Positions 38,201 through 64,000 of a stretch of DNA of 64,000 nucleotides are shown here, one piece after another. The notes under the pieces are model-generated. The model was given only the letters and a program-made list of their open reading frames with translations. It had not been told where the DNA came from and made no database searches. The stretch's first letter is position 1; each line of letters starts with the position of its first letter. The stretch comes from Phallusia mammillata (lineage: Eukaryota; Chordata; Ascidiacea; Phlebobranchia; Ascidiidae), in NCBI GenBank assembly GCA_003260075.1, contig QLIY01000049.1, positions 166,278 to 230,277 on the forward strand. The letters run 5' to 3'. A program made the translations under genes and the position numbers.

Positions 38201-39434
38201 ATTTTTTGTAATGTTCCTACCTGTTTGCCTCCAAATTTCTGGTCCAGTTGTCTCTATGTGAGCTCTTCTATTTGCTGTATTGTCAAACTGATTAGTCCAC
38301 ACTGCATTTGTAAGGGACTCTGCATATCGGCGTGCCTAAATTGAATGGAAACAAAAATTATAGAAACACAAAAAGTTTACTGCCTTTTACATGAGCAATT
38401 GATTTACCTGATGATTGTAGTTGTCAGGATTATCAAAGGGAACAGCAGGCACAGGTCTTACATCAGCCCCAAGCACAGAAAGCAATTCAATCTTTTCCTG
38501 GAAACAGTTTAATGTTTTATCAGCGATTACAAAATTTAGAAATTCACTTGAACAAAACTTTTCTGCTGTTTTTGCAATAGCCCAACTAATTTTTTCTGCT
38601 GGGTTACAATCAAACCTCGTTAAATTATGATTTGAAAAACATATTTAGTTATTATGGACTGCTGAGCAGCACACAAATATTTTGAAGATTAGGTTTATTT
38701 TCTGCAAAATCGTTAACCTGTTTGGTTGTTTGAGTTGAAGTAAACAAAGCTTACTATGAGTAAGGTGTAGTCTAGGGCTGTTATCAAACAAATAATTATT
38801 TGATTATTTGAAATTTTTTATTTGATTATTTTTACACAATTTCAAATAATCAAATAATGTTTTTCTATGCAGTAAACCTTGATATATGTGCAAAATCAAT
38901 TTACTTGAAAACATTGGTGACATTTTTATGAAATAGAGGTTACACGAAGCACTGCAACATATGTTTTCAGCTTTCTATTAATGTTCATTAACTCATTCCC
39001 CCAAAATTGTTGGACAAAAAAGCATGACAGTTTACTGTTCATTTCGGTATTAGTTGGGGGGGGGGAGGCCTTATGTATCAGGAGTTCTAAATTATTTGAA
39101 TTTTTTGATTATTTGATTTGAAAGGAAAAAAAATATTTGATTATTTGAAAAGGGGGGGGGGGAATTTTTTTTTTTTTGTTATTCAAGCAAGTGACTAAAA
39201 TGTTATAAAACATATATATATCACAATTCAATTCAGCAAGTATCCAAGAAAAAGCTGATGCAATAAAGAGAAAAAATGCACACGAAAATACATATGGTTT
39301 TGCCAAATTACGGAGAGTAACTGAAGCATGTCTCTTTCTGTAATAATTTATTATTTTAAACAGAAAAAAGATGTAGCCTGGATTTAATTACTAAGAGCTT
39401 ACAAAATTCGTTTAGTAGCCTAATTTTAACTGGG

Positions 39435-39482
<48 letters not shown>

Positions 39483-40659
39483 ACATTTTTATGATTGTTT
39501 TGTAATCAAATATATGAGTACTTTTAGTAAGCTTGTTTCATTCTGACGAAAATGAGAACCACACATATGACACCCATGTAAATTGAAAAAGACAGGCACT
39601 ACCAACAAGTTGTTGGCAACAACACAAACATATTACCTTGGATTGAGTGTTTGGCATGTAAATAATGCACTTATATCCAAGTGCATTACAAATGTGAGCA
39701 AGACCAATGCCTGTGTTGCCAGCTGTGCCTTCAACAACAGTTCCACCATCTTTTATTAGATTTTTTTCTTGTGCATCCTTCAGAAGGTAAAGGGCAGCCC
39801 TATCTTTCACAGATCCTCCAGGGTTCATAAACTCTGCTTTTACCAAAATGTCACAACCTGAAATATTAAATTGTATATTTTGCGGATCAAACTTTTTTGG
39901 GAAACTTGTAAAGAGGGCTCATTTATTATGCATACCAGTTTCTTTGCTGACTCCATTCAGTTTAATCATTGGTGTGCTAAAATATAATAGAAACATTAAT
40001 TGTATCTAATATTTTTCCATGTTAAATCGTAGATGAGTTACCTTTGGACTAATAAACATTATGGTAATTTAAAAAAGCAACACCAAGTTTATTGAATGGT
40101 CAAAAAGATATTTATTTTATGTTTTTGCATTCAAAGACCCCTTGCAAGTTGCAACCATCCCATAGACTCCTTGGGAATGCATTAACCTAGTCTGAAAACC
40201 ACACTAATCTTGTTTAGGCCTAATGTATGTTAACCACTAAATCAGTGGCTTGATAATAATCAGTGATATTTTTGTATAAGTTACAAAATTATACACATTT
40301 CAGAAATCCAAAATGTCCTTATCAAGTGCAAAGAAGGACATGACATTCCCGTTTTTTTGAAAAGGTTTGAGTAGTTTTAGTCAAGCAGAATTATAAGAAA
40401 GGGTAGTGATAATTGATAAACACACTTAACTGTACTTCACTTACTTTCCAACTGTTCCATAGAATCCATCCAAAATGGACTGAAATAAAATCATGCCAAA
40501 TAACTTTTTGTTAATGAAATCATTGGGTTACATCATACAGTAATTAATATCCTTTTAGCTACTTACATTTGACGTAGAGTAGCATTTTATGAACCCAACA
40601 CGTGTCACACATTTCCGGCAAACTTGTTGTGGCAACTGCGCCAATGCCACACGCAACAT
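35201..40659 (-). CDS. Cysteine synthase (CysK type), probably mitochondrial, 10 exons
   Basis: Exons in transcript order: 40659-40567, 40479-40445, 39976-39936, 39857-39637, 38497-38408, 38335-38221, 37968-37915, 37715-37654, 36102-35944, 35431-35201. They sum to 1101 nt (366 aa plus stop), with GT/AG borders and matching phases. The enzyme is PLP-dependent and of the O-acetylserine sulfhydrylase fold. GGSVKDR holds the PLP lysine (K74), TAGNTG (101-106) is the substrate loop, GTGTGG (208-213) binds PLP phosphate, and CDTGQRY lies near the C-terminus. It lacks the haem-binding N-terminus and CBS domains of cystathionine beta-synthase. Residues 1-31 ([20 protein letters not shown]..., no acidic residue) look like a mitochondrial presequence. 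An in-frame TAA precedes the ATG. The closest remembered relatives are alphaproteobacterial and fungal CysK proteins. Whether it uses O-acetylserine, serine or another substrate is unknown. Several gaps fall in introns, and one adds a false exon copy at 37795-37836. Confidence 0.9.
36218..36917. repeat. Gap-separated duplicate in cysteine synthase intron, pair 1
   Basis: 36218-36559 and 36572-36917 are the same sequence with scattered substitutions and indels, each ending GAGCCGTG before a G run (36560-36571 and 36918-36928). The pair looks like two allelic contig ends placed in series. It lies between the last two exons and does not affect coding. Confidence 0.8.
36976..37275. repeat. Gap-separated duplicate, pair 2
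   Basis: 36976-37121 is repeated at 37132-37275 with a few differences (for example GTGTGGAG against GTGTAGAG). The copies are separated by the G run 37122-37132, and only the second copy continues into downstream sequence. This is again consistent with unmerged contig ends. Confidence 0.8.
37795..37836 (-). pseudogene. Truncated duplicate of cysteine synthase exon 7 (artefact)
   Basis: These 42 bp repeat the 3' part of the true exon at 37915-37968, including its splice donor, and are cut off by ten Gs at 37837-37846. The flanking intron is duplicated too (about 37722-37794 against 37847-37914). Using this copy would break the enzyme, and its duplication stops exactly at the G run. It is read as assembly redundancy. 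Confidence 0.8.
38773..38866. repeat. AT-rich repeat with inverted TTTGATTATTTG motifs
   Basis: It begins TAGGGCTGTTATCAAAC and then carries AAATAATTATTTGATTATTTG and its complement CAAATAATCAAATAAT. TTTGATTATTTG-type motifs recur at 39085-39150 before a G-run gap. This resembles a small DNA transposon of the TAGGG(C/G)TG type lying in a cysteine synthase intron, but its right end is not resolved because of gaps. Confidence 0.4.
39056..39065. other. Ten-G gap placeholder
   Basis: Exactly ten Gs in a cysteine synthase intron. See the general finding on G runs. No clear overlap between its two flanks was recognised here. Confidence 0.6.
39152..39162. other. Eleven-G gap placeholder
   Basis: Eleven Gs, explained as ten plus one native G, interrupt an AT-rich repeat. 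They lie in the intron before exon 5. Confidence 0.6.
39438..39479. other. 42-G run: probable larger gap
   Basis: 42 Gs within a cysteine synthase intron, between the exons at 38408-38497 and 39637-39857. Length fits forty placeholder bases plus two native Gs. The exons on both sides join in frame, so no coding sequence seems to be lost. Confidence 0.6.
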
Positions 40660-41323
40660 AACTTTCAACTTTTAAACCTGTACAGTAACAAATACGTACT
40701 ATACACAAGCTTGTACAAACATGTTTTACAACAAAACGTGCAATTAAGTACACAACTCGTTGCACCGCCTTGCAAACTGAAAAAGTAGAATCAACCTGAC
40801 AACTGAGCAAAAGTGACAATGACGTAGCAAACTTATTTCGAATGCGCCTGCAGTTTTTTTGCTGTGTCATCGTGTTATCAGCAATCACTAGTTTGCGTAG
40901 CAGTCAGCTACCTTACATTCGTCACAACCCACAACACATAAAGTTGTCACGGTTTTGGGTGTTTTATCAGTTTATACTTTATACCAATGCACTTCTACAA
41001 TTTAGGGTAAAGCACCGTTATTACACTTTTTGTAACATGCCATTAAAACGCTTGTCAAAAATAATTTGGTGACTTTTTGTACAACTTTGAAAAGACCACA
41101 AAGTGTTTTACGGCACTGTCGACTCTACTACCAATATCTAAATGAATAAACCAAATAGATTATATGCTCTGGGGGTATACGATACGTCATTTTCGGGTAT
41201 ACTTCTTGTAATTAATCATCCATGAAAATCTCTATTGATGCTCATCCATGCATGCGCGGCTGATTTTTCTCTTGAAAAGTTGTTATTTTTTTAATTCTGG
41301 TAAGAGTTTATTAAAATCTTGTC
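40660..41323. promoter_or_regulatory. Shared divergent promoter region, cysteine synthase / GID4
   Basis: These 664 bp separate the two divergent start codons. They contain two CRE/ATF half-sites with the same core: TGACGTA at 40820-40826 and TACGTCA at 41183-41189. On the minus side TGTACAG ends 18 nt before the cysteine synthase ATG and could be a splice acceptor, cis or spliced-leader. On the plus side there is a T run and TAAG just ahead of the GID4 ATG. In-frame stops precede both start codons. Shared control of the two genes is plausible but unproven. Confidence 0.5.
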
Positions 41324-43179
41324 ATGGAAGAACACGATATTTTTCCATTGCCACCATGCAACAGCAAACAGCCAGATATCATCAACACCTTACTATATAA
41401 TGGGTCAAAATTCAAAGGGCACCAAAGAAGTAAAGGAAACTATTACGATGTAGAGGTAAGCCAACTTTGTAAAATTTTGACCATACCATCAGTTTAGATA
41501 GTTTATTGGTTAACTTCAATAAGCATTTTTCAAAAGGGGCATGGCCAAAAATAATGTAAAAAACATTTGGTATTTGTAGCAGTATTTGCACCAATATATC
41601 ACTTTTGTTGTGGTGTTGGTTGATTGACAAACCACTTTGTTTTATGCTAACACAGTTTAGCATAATTTACTCTTTTTCAATACTTAGTTTAGAATAATTT
41701 ATATGGTGTATTATACACATTACACTAGCAGTATTCCTTTTTTTAAAGTTATATCTTAGTGGCACCCACATGGTATTTTTTAATGCAGTATGTTGTATTT
41801 GCTTGATGTGACTGTGAAACAAAGTTTCTTTTGAACTTCTGTTTATCTCTCCCTGATGTGGAAAGGCAAGATGTGTGGGGAAATTACCTAATGTATGGAC
41901 ATTTTAATTCATCAGATTTTAAAAATGCACATGGTTAGGTCTAGTGGAGTAAGGATATGGGTCCCTAATTAGGAAAACAAAATAATAAGCCAGGAAATTT
42001 TGGTGTATGTGGATTTGGCTTTAATCAATGTGTGCACAACCTTTTCATTGAAATGTCAGTCATGTTACAGGGGCTTATCTCACCAAAGGCCACCAGTGTC
42101 TTCATGACTTTCGTTTATAAATTGGTGTAGGATTTTTGTTATATCCCAAGTAATTGTACCTAAAAGTCTACTTGATTAGTGTCCAACCATATGCATAGAT
42201 TTAAAAAACTTGCCATTTCACTCTTATCTACTTATGATGAACTGAATAACTTGCCATTCACTATTATCTAGTTATGATGCTACCATCTATGGTTTGCATT
42301 GACTGTTTGTTTTGTGTTGTTTGCTTACATGACTAAAAGTCCATTGTATGTGTAATATTACAAGCCCTTTGAAGCACCACAAAAATTTATTGGGGCTTGT
42401 TTTAGAAGCCAAATATGTAGTAAAAAAGTTATAAATCAATGTCAGTACATATATTGTAATATATTATTGGATGACCTAATATTGTGCACCTCTGACATTA
42501 ACTAATATCTATTCACTATTTCTTTCTTGTTTATTTAAAGTTACTTTTATCTTTAGGTAACTTTGCAACATGTTGACCTCGACAACTCATATGTTTGTGG
42601 ATATCTAAAAATTAGTGGCCTTACTGAAGAGTTCCCCACAATGACAACATTTTTTGATGGTGAAATTATAAGTGAGAGATATCCATTTTTGACTAGGAAG
42701 TGGGATGCTGATGAAGAGGTTGACATAAGGCACTGGAAAAAATTCCTGTCATTTTACCAATTTTCCAAGACCTTTAATAGCAGTGGATTTGACTATGCCA
42801 ATTTAAGAAACAGTGATTATGTTTTCATGAGATGGAAGGTATGTTTTTTAAATGTTAATAATGTATTTACAGTAAGGTTAAATGCTGTTAACCTTGCCTT
42901 TAAATAACAATGCGCTGCGATGGCAAACGTGCAATGTATTATCACTACCCTTTCTTATAATTATAATGTTAAGCTCTTTTTCAGGAACATTTTCTAGTGC
43001 CAAATCACAAGATTGAAAACATACATGGGGCTTCATTCGCTGGATTTTACTACATTTGTTTCCAAAAGTCGACTGCTACTATTGAAGGATACTACTACTA
43101 CAGGACATCAGAAATGTTTCAATCCCTTAATCTGAGACACTCACCGGAATCAACAATATCTGTTTATCAGTTCAGATGA
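41324..43179 (+). CDS. GID4: GID4 homologue, CTLH E3 ligase substrate receptor
   Basis: Three exons: 41324-41455, 42557-42838 and 42985-43179, all joined at phase 0 with GTAAGC and GTATGT donors; 609 nt, 202 aa. The whole protein is the GID4 beta-barrel. Conserved blocks include [28 protein letters not shown] across the first junction, [46 protein letters not shown] across the second junction, [15 protein letters not shown] and the terminal [19 protein letters not shown]4 recognises N-terminal proline degrons and brings substrates to the CTLH/GID ubiquitin ligase. The long low-complexity N-terminus of the human protein is absent. An in-frame TAA lies at 41312-41314, so the ATG is well supported. 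The gene is divergent from the cysteine synthase. Confidence 0.95.
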
Positions 43180-43627
43180 GCGATTTTAACAAAGTTTTTC
43201 AACTTCTCTATAGAAGAAAGCTAACTGCAGATCCTTTATATGACAGGAAAATGCTGCCCTATTGGATATGCCGAAGTTTGTTGTAACACCTCATGGTGCC
43301 TAGTTTCTCCATGGACCTTACATTACAAGCAGTGACAATGTCCCTATGTAAACACTTTCAGTAAACATCCTTAAACACCCACTTCATTGTAAAGTACTCA
43401 AAGCTAAAGAGTGATTTTAGATTTACAGTAGTAAAATTTAAAATTTTAAACCATGTCTCAGCGACCTATTGTGCCTTCAAAGAACATACTGTATTGCCAT
43501 TCACATTAATACTAAAATGTTACAGCACAGCTCAAACCATGATTATCCTGATACAAGGTTATGTTATAAATACATTGTTATTGTTGTAACTCATCTTTGT
43601 TGTCACCTGTTTGTGTTATCTCTGCTC

Positions 43628-43633
43628 ATTAAA
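43628..43633 (+). terminator. GID4 poly(A) signal ATTAAA
   Basis: ATTAAA, the commonest variant signal, lies about 450 bp after the GID4 stop and is followed by a T/G-rich stretch (TTCTATTCTGGTTG). No closer AATAAA was noticed, so this is the best candidate for the mRNA end. Confidence 0.45.
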
Positions 43634-43649
43634 GTTCTATTCTGGTTGT

Positions 43650-44846
43650 AAACCGAGTGTGAAGTTTATGGTTGTTTGTCACAAAGCTTAGGGACAGAAT
43701 GATTGTCCCCCGAACATCGAAGGTTTGTCAAATCTACTGAATTGATTAAAGTAAGTAGCTCAACTTACTTGCAAATAAGCAACTGGTTCAGAAAACATTT
43801 CTAACAACCTTTTAACATAATTGGAAGTTACAATAAATTTCATATTTTTTGCAAAGTACCATAACGTAACAAACCGAAACGGAAACTTGCGTCCGTATCC
43901 CACTGAACATAAAACGGCGAAAATTTTGCATCAAAGGGGATAAGCGTTTTCTATTGCAGATCATCCAAGCGTGAAAATAGGTAGAGCAGGAGGGCGCGGC
44001 GTTACCGGTTGATTTCGTATCCGTGTGGATAAAATCGTGCGTGGTCTACATCGGACTAATTTGATTATTTCAATACATCCTTGTGGGTTTGGGTTCGGCG
44101 TTGTGATCAGTGCGCGTCCCTGGATATTTTTTGGTGCTGTGCTTTGTTTGAATATATCGTGTTTGTTTGACATTAGCAGTTTCAAAATGTTTGAATCGTA
44201 AACTCGCGCGCACATTCAGGTAAAAGGTCAAATTGGCAACGATTTGTGTTACACAAGAAATCGATTCACAGAATTTTGATGCCAGAACAGAACGTTGTAT
44301 AGGTAGGAGCTTTTGTAAAACGTATCAGGTGCTTTACTTTTACTTTAGTATGGACAATCTGGAATGTTATGTTATTGGTTTTAGTTTATGCAACTATAAT
44401 TAATTAAGTTTTATGCATTTGTAATTATTGATTATTTAGGCCAAATTTTGTGTTTTTACCAAACGTGATACGTTCTTTTTAAACTTTTATGTTTACATTT
44501 TACATACACACCCAATTATTTCAGGTTCCGTTACCCTAAAAGTTATTCTTTTGTGCATTTTTGATACAGATAAATATTTTTAACCAAAATGTAGTTTTTT
44601 AGGTAAAAAAACAATTATAAATACATTTGAATGAAATAATAATTAAGTGGCATTTACACTGTTATTTTTATCATAAAGTTTATTGATTTCAGTTCCACTG
44701 TGGTTAATGCTTCAGTATGATAGGCGATAGCCGCAAAATGTGATGAGGCTTGACTTTTTAAGTCTGCAAGTCCAACAAACTGGAGTACCATAGCCTGAAT
44801 ATCCTAACATGTTTGACTGATGTATACTAACCAGCAGCACCGATGA
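43650..44846. other. Intergenic DNA between GID4 and alpha-actinin
   Basis: AT-rich sequence with no recognisable exon. The GC-richer patch at 43.9-44.2 kb contains an 84-codon minus-strand frame without any known domain. Confidence 0.4.
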
Positions 44847-45092
44847 GCTATAGGTCCAGTCTAGAGAGTGTGGCAGCTGCATGCGCTATTATTTTTTTTT
44901 AATTTGCACGCCAAGATTTGGGGTTTGCACGCGAAAAATTTTGCACCAAAGGCATTTAATTGGGCTGTCTTGACCTCTTTTACTTGCTTTGCGCCTGCTG
45001 AAATTGGCCTTGCACCGCGCACGCGGGACATGGGCCCTGCATGCATGAGATCTCATCGGGAACTGCCATGTTCTGCAGACTGGCTATAGGTC
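44847..45092. mobile_element. 226-bp MITE with perfect 10-bp target duplication
   Basis: The element spans 44857-45082 and is bracketed by identical GCTATAGGTC decamers at 44847-44856 and 45083-45092. Its termini read CAGTCTAGAGAGTGTGGCAG and, from the other side, CAGTCTGCAGAACATGGCAG, sharing CAGTCT, AGA and TGGCAG. A 9-10 bp duplication is typical of Mutator-like (MULE) elements and longer than the 8 bp of hAT. If the outer bases are chance matches a shorter duplication is possible. The interior has a T run (about 44891-44899) and repeated TTTGCACG. No coding capacity. Confidence 0.75.
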
Positions 45093-47850
45093 GAAACAGA
45101 GTGCACTGTCTACAAATAGTTTATCTTTGTATGGGCATGTTGCCTTTACAAATCAATGCCATATATAAGAATTTTATTGCATGTGTGCTAGGCTTTGATT
45201 CATTTATGCCAAAGTGAAAGTAGTTGGCTACATTTGGATTTTTATGGCCATTAAAATGTAAGAAAGTGAAATGTGTTGGAAAATGTAACAGCATTTCAGG
45301 AAAAATGAATTAAATTGTACAACATGATAATAAAATCAAGAGAACAGTGAGATATTGAAATGGCATGTCATTTATCATTAATTCAATAGCTTGTCAATAG
45401 TATTAAGTCAATGCTATCCTTATTTCATAAAAAGGGTGTATGTTGTCAGAAATGTGTTTTTTATGTGAATAGGGTGATTGCATCACTTTGATTAACATTT
45501 ATTCAATGTTTGTTTCTTTGCCAGAGAGTGCTAGTATAGTCACTGCCATAGACCATAACAGCTTTAATCACTCAGCAGGAAATGAAATTTTGATGACTAT
45601 CCCTCATGTGTTTACAATTTTGTTTGGTAGCTAAAAAATAATACCATTTGTAGCTGGTGGCACTCTTTTTTGTTTTTGTTAAATCATCAAATTTATTTAA
45701 TTAATCCAAGGTTTCGATTCATTGCTAACAAACAGTTATTGTTTTATCTTTATTTAATTTTAAATAGTTTTTTTTTTTAGTGAGAAAAGGTTGAAAATGT
45801 CACTTGAAATGTTTAAGTTTCCTTCTGGCAATGTTTGCTATGTGGGTGTGGTAATAGATGTACACCACATGTCTGTGGTTTGTTGGGTATCTTTTATGTA
45901 TGAGACAGAACAGGTCATATTGCAATTGTCTGAATTTTTCTTTTCACTGCTGTGTTTTATGTGTAGAATTTAGGTTTGGTAAAAGGGAACAGCGTGAATT
46001 TGAAGTACTTTATACAATAAGTTATTATGATTGTTATCAAGTTGTCTTGTTTAATCTTACACTTGCCTTTTGAGTTGTTTTCAACCACTTTCCAAGAACC
46101 AGTGATAAATGTGCACCTCGGTTATTAATCGAAGTTCCCCAATTTGTGGAGGCACTAGGGTGCAATAAATCTCTACAGCTTCAATTACGCCGGCTACATG
46201 TGCGTTTCAAATTGCTTGGTTTGATTGCAGTCAATCATTAACAAAAAATTGTGAGCTGACACCGCATTCCACTTCAAATACCAACACTGTTAGTTGCCCA
46301 TTGGGGAGGGCTTCAGTGGCACTCATAGGGATGTTATATTTTTAACCCATTTTGCTAGGATTCAGTTGCCTGGTTAATGATTTCTTTTTTAATCCCATAT
46401 TGTTTACTTCCCTAGACGATTACATGTGTACTGTAGTATTCTTTATGCGCACAGTACTTGACCAGACGTTTCATAAAAATACTTTGTGTCAAAAAACAAT
46501 TATTGATACTTTTGGGGGATTGTGACAATCACTGATCTTAATACAACTCAAAATAAACTGGTTAGATATATTAAGTACACAACGACAGTTACATAATTAA
46601 GGCAATGTTAGATTTACATTGGCCTTAAATGCATAAGTGTTTCATTAAAATTGCTTCAAAACTCCTTAAATGACAGACTGTCTTGGTACCTTGACAGCAC
46701 AAACTGTGACTACCGACTTCCTATGTAGTTTGATGTCCCAGGGCAGTTAAGCATGGGGACAAATAGAACAAGGTCGTTATCAGCCCTGACAAGGAGTTTA
46801 AGTCGTGCCTTGGTCGCTACTTAAGTACCAGTGTGACCTGGGCTGTAGACTTCTAAATTGTGTGGATTTTCTGCAGTTCACCTATGTGTTGTTTAATGTT
46901 ACCGCACATTTGTGGTCCAGTTCTCGTTGTCACGTAAACCAGGTCATGCTTGTTAGCAAATGTAACACCCCACTGAAAGTTTGCCGACAGTTGCGAGTTG
47001 GTCTACTGCACAACCTCTATCTAGTGTCAGTCAGCCTGGACTCAACACTGGTGACGTAGCATGCCAGCTGTCTTACGTGACGAACTTTTTTTGGTACGCA
47101 GCCCTATGATGCTCGCCCGTCTGTTAAATTAATTACGGCCTGCTTCGTCGCAGCATTGAAGCCGGCCGGGACGTGCAGTTGTGTCAGCACTTGCGGTAGC
47201 CGTCATCTCTTCGCCTGCAGCAAGATACATTATCAAGCCTCGCGGTTCTACAGTTCGACCAGACCGGCGCATACACATTACCGCATAGAGTTCTTTCGTC
47301 TGCAGTTGTGTCGCTTTGCGAAGTTGTGAGACCGCTATGTTTATCGTATGAACAGACAGCAGTATCGGACATACGGATGATTAGATTGGATTTCTAGCAA
47401 AGCAACTTTCAGTACGTTTTGGACAGTTAGATTGGATTCTCTCATGGAACAGTTATAATGTTAGGTAACGTTACCACAGATACGACAACTAGCCGAACAA
47501 GAACATGTTGCCATTTTACTCTCTAACCTGCAAAAGCTCAAAGCGTTTAACCTGTACAGTTTAAAGAGTGTCACTTAAAAGGTTGACTGCCAGTATAACG
47601 TGTACACGATCAGCGTATTTTGGCAAGTTTTGTGTATTGTGTCACAATTATTTTAGCTCGTCGTAAAATCTACATTGAACTTATTTGTATGTGAACGTTT
47701 TTGATCGGTTAGACTCCCTTAAACCTTTGCCAGGGTTGACTGAACGGAGCTCCTTCGAAACTTTGTAAAGCTCTACTGAGCGACCAACGTAAACGATGCA
47801 ACGGAAAATACTGTGTAAACTGAGTGTCAGACAATTTGACTATTCTGAAT
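45093..47850. other. Upstream region of alpha-actinin
   Basis: No convincing exon. At 45767-45780 a T tract ending in AG is followed by a 60-codon frame from 45791; it looks like an acceptor plus start but the peptide is unrecognised, so it is not called. A CpG-richer block at 47.0-47.4 kb could belong to the alpha-actinin promoter. Confidence 0.4.
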
Positions 47851-47860
47851 CTATTTTTAG
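47851..47860 (+). other. Candidate 5' acceptor site for alpha-actinin mRNA
   Basis: CTATTTTTAG is a good pyrimidine-rich acceptor 90 bp before the alpha-actinin ATG. It may end a 5' UTR intron or receive a spliced leader, as happens for many ascidian mRNAs. No matching upstream exon was identified. Confidence 0.35.
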
Positions 47861-47949
47861 GACACCAGTGTTGTAAGTAAAACAGTTCGTAAGAGTTGAC
47901 ACACCTGCGTTTACACCACCGTGGCCTGTTGTAAACCTGAACAAATACG

Positions 47950-63397
<15,448 letters not shown>

Positions 63398-63467
63398 ACA
63401 TCTTCCGCATTTCGCACTCGGTCGCGTGTTTGCGAGGGGCTGTATTGTTTTGGCCTCAAAAGATATC

Positions 63468-63473
63468 AATAAA
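63468..63473 (+). terminator. Alpha-actinin poly(A) signal AATAAA
   Basis: A canonical AATAAA 71 bp after the TAG stop at 63395-63397, followed by a T/G-rich region. The 3' UTR would be only about 90-100 nt. Confidence 0.75.
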
Positions 63474-63499
63474 GACAAGTTTGGTCTGCATGAAGATAT

Positions 63500-64000
63500 A
63501 AAATGCTGCACCCTTTGTTTCTCGTGTTTTTCTGCCGTAGATTTGTATCGCGTATGCGTTTCGATCATAGTGTTTTCAGGCACTCTCTTCCCGTTTAATG
63601 ATACAGTAAAAATCGTGTTTTTTGTTTCGGTTGTAACTTACCATCAAAGTGACGTTTTCACGCATGTTTGTAACCGCTAAAATGAGAAGCATCAAGTTTT
63701 AAAGCGACATCATCAAAAAACGTGTAATTGGATGAAAAATACAAACAATAGTTGTAAGGATGAGTGTAAAACAATATTGGTGTGAAATAACATTTAAGTG
63801 TAACTCGCATCCCCGTTATAAACTACTGCCCCTGGTGATCTCCTTGCTTGCGACTTAGCCTAACTCAAAATGTGCCTTTCAGGACTTTATTCGGAATCCA
63901 TCAATCATTTAAAAAGTACTAAAAATGACGTCACGCAAAAGCTCGTACGTCATAGCGAGTTAGAAATCCGCCACTCCGGCCTTGTATTATTATCTTCCTT
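63500..64000. promoter_or_regulatory. Right flank with paired CREs
   Basis: Beyond alpha-actinin the sequence holds a perfect TGACGTCA at 63926-63933 and TACGTCA at 63946-63952, 20 bp (two helical turns) apart, close to the window edge. No exon is seen. It may be the promoter of the next gene to the right. Confidence 0.4.

Noticed and set aside
35201..40659. Cystathionine beta-synthase
   Set aside because: No haem-binding N-terminal region, no CBS domain pair, only 366 aa, and motif wording (GGSVKDR, TAGNTG, CDTGQRY) is of the CysK type.
45791..45973. Short frame behind a strong T-tract AG
   Set aside because: The acceptor looks good but the 60-residue peptide matches nothing known and no donor or further exon follows.

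Overview
This is a nuclear window from an animal, most likely an ascidian tunicate of the Ciona type. The evidence is a full-length FoxA (forkhead/HNF3) gene in one exon, compact genes with small introns, one alpha-actinin gene that carries both non-muscle-like and muscle-like alternative exons, many small hAT-type elements, and duplicated contig ends that differ by a few percent, as expected from a very heterozygous genome. The species call is inference.

Layout. 1-7.5 kb: non-coding DNA with hAT remnants, a promoter-like block with two CREs and GC boxes near the left end, then the FoxA upstream region. 7519-9258 (+): FoxA, 579 aa. About 9.9-35.2 kb: roughly 25 kb without a recognisable gene, holding several transposon copies and scattered candidate regulatory motifs. 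35201-40659 (-): a ten-exon gene for a 366-aa cysteine synthase of the bacterial CysK type with a mitochondrial-type leader. 41324-43179 (+): three-exon GID4, the substrate receptor of the CTLH ubiquitin ligase, divergent from the cysteine synthase with 664 bp between start codons. 47950-63397 (+): alpha-actinin, complete. All exon models were joined by hand at GT/AG sites and every phase closes.

The most interesting biology is in alpha-actinin. Its second calponin-homology domain has three alternative exons in a row, each exactly 86 nt with identical phase. Its first EF-hand has three alternative exons of 28, 28 and 22 codons whose Ca2+-binding loops differ: one canonical, one altered at loop position 12, one lysine-substituted and of the short muscle type. 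One gene could give nine isoforms and cover what vertebrates divide among several ACTN paralogues plus splicing. The cysteine synthase is the second point: a CysK-type, probably mitochondrial enzyme in a chordate, distinct from cystathionine beta-synthase.

A strong technical signal is the poly-G runs. Nearly all are ten Gs, or ten plus one or two flanking native Gs, and most sit between two near-identical copies of the same sequence. They behave as gap placeholders written as G in place of N, between unmerged overlapping (probably allelic) contig ends. They create false partial exon copies in the cysteine synthase and alpha-actinin genes. The 42-G and 96-G runs look like longer gaps of the same kind.
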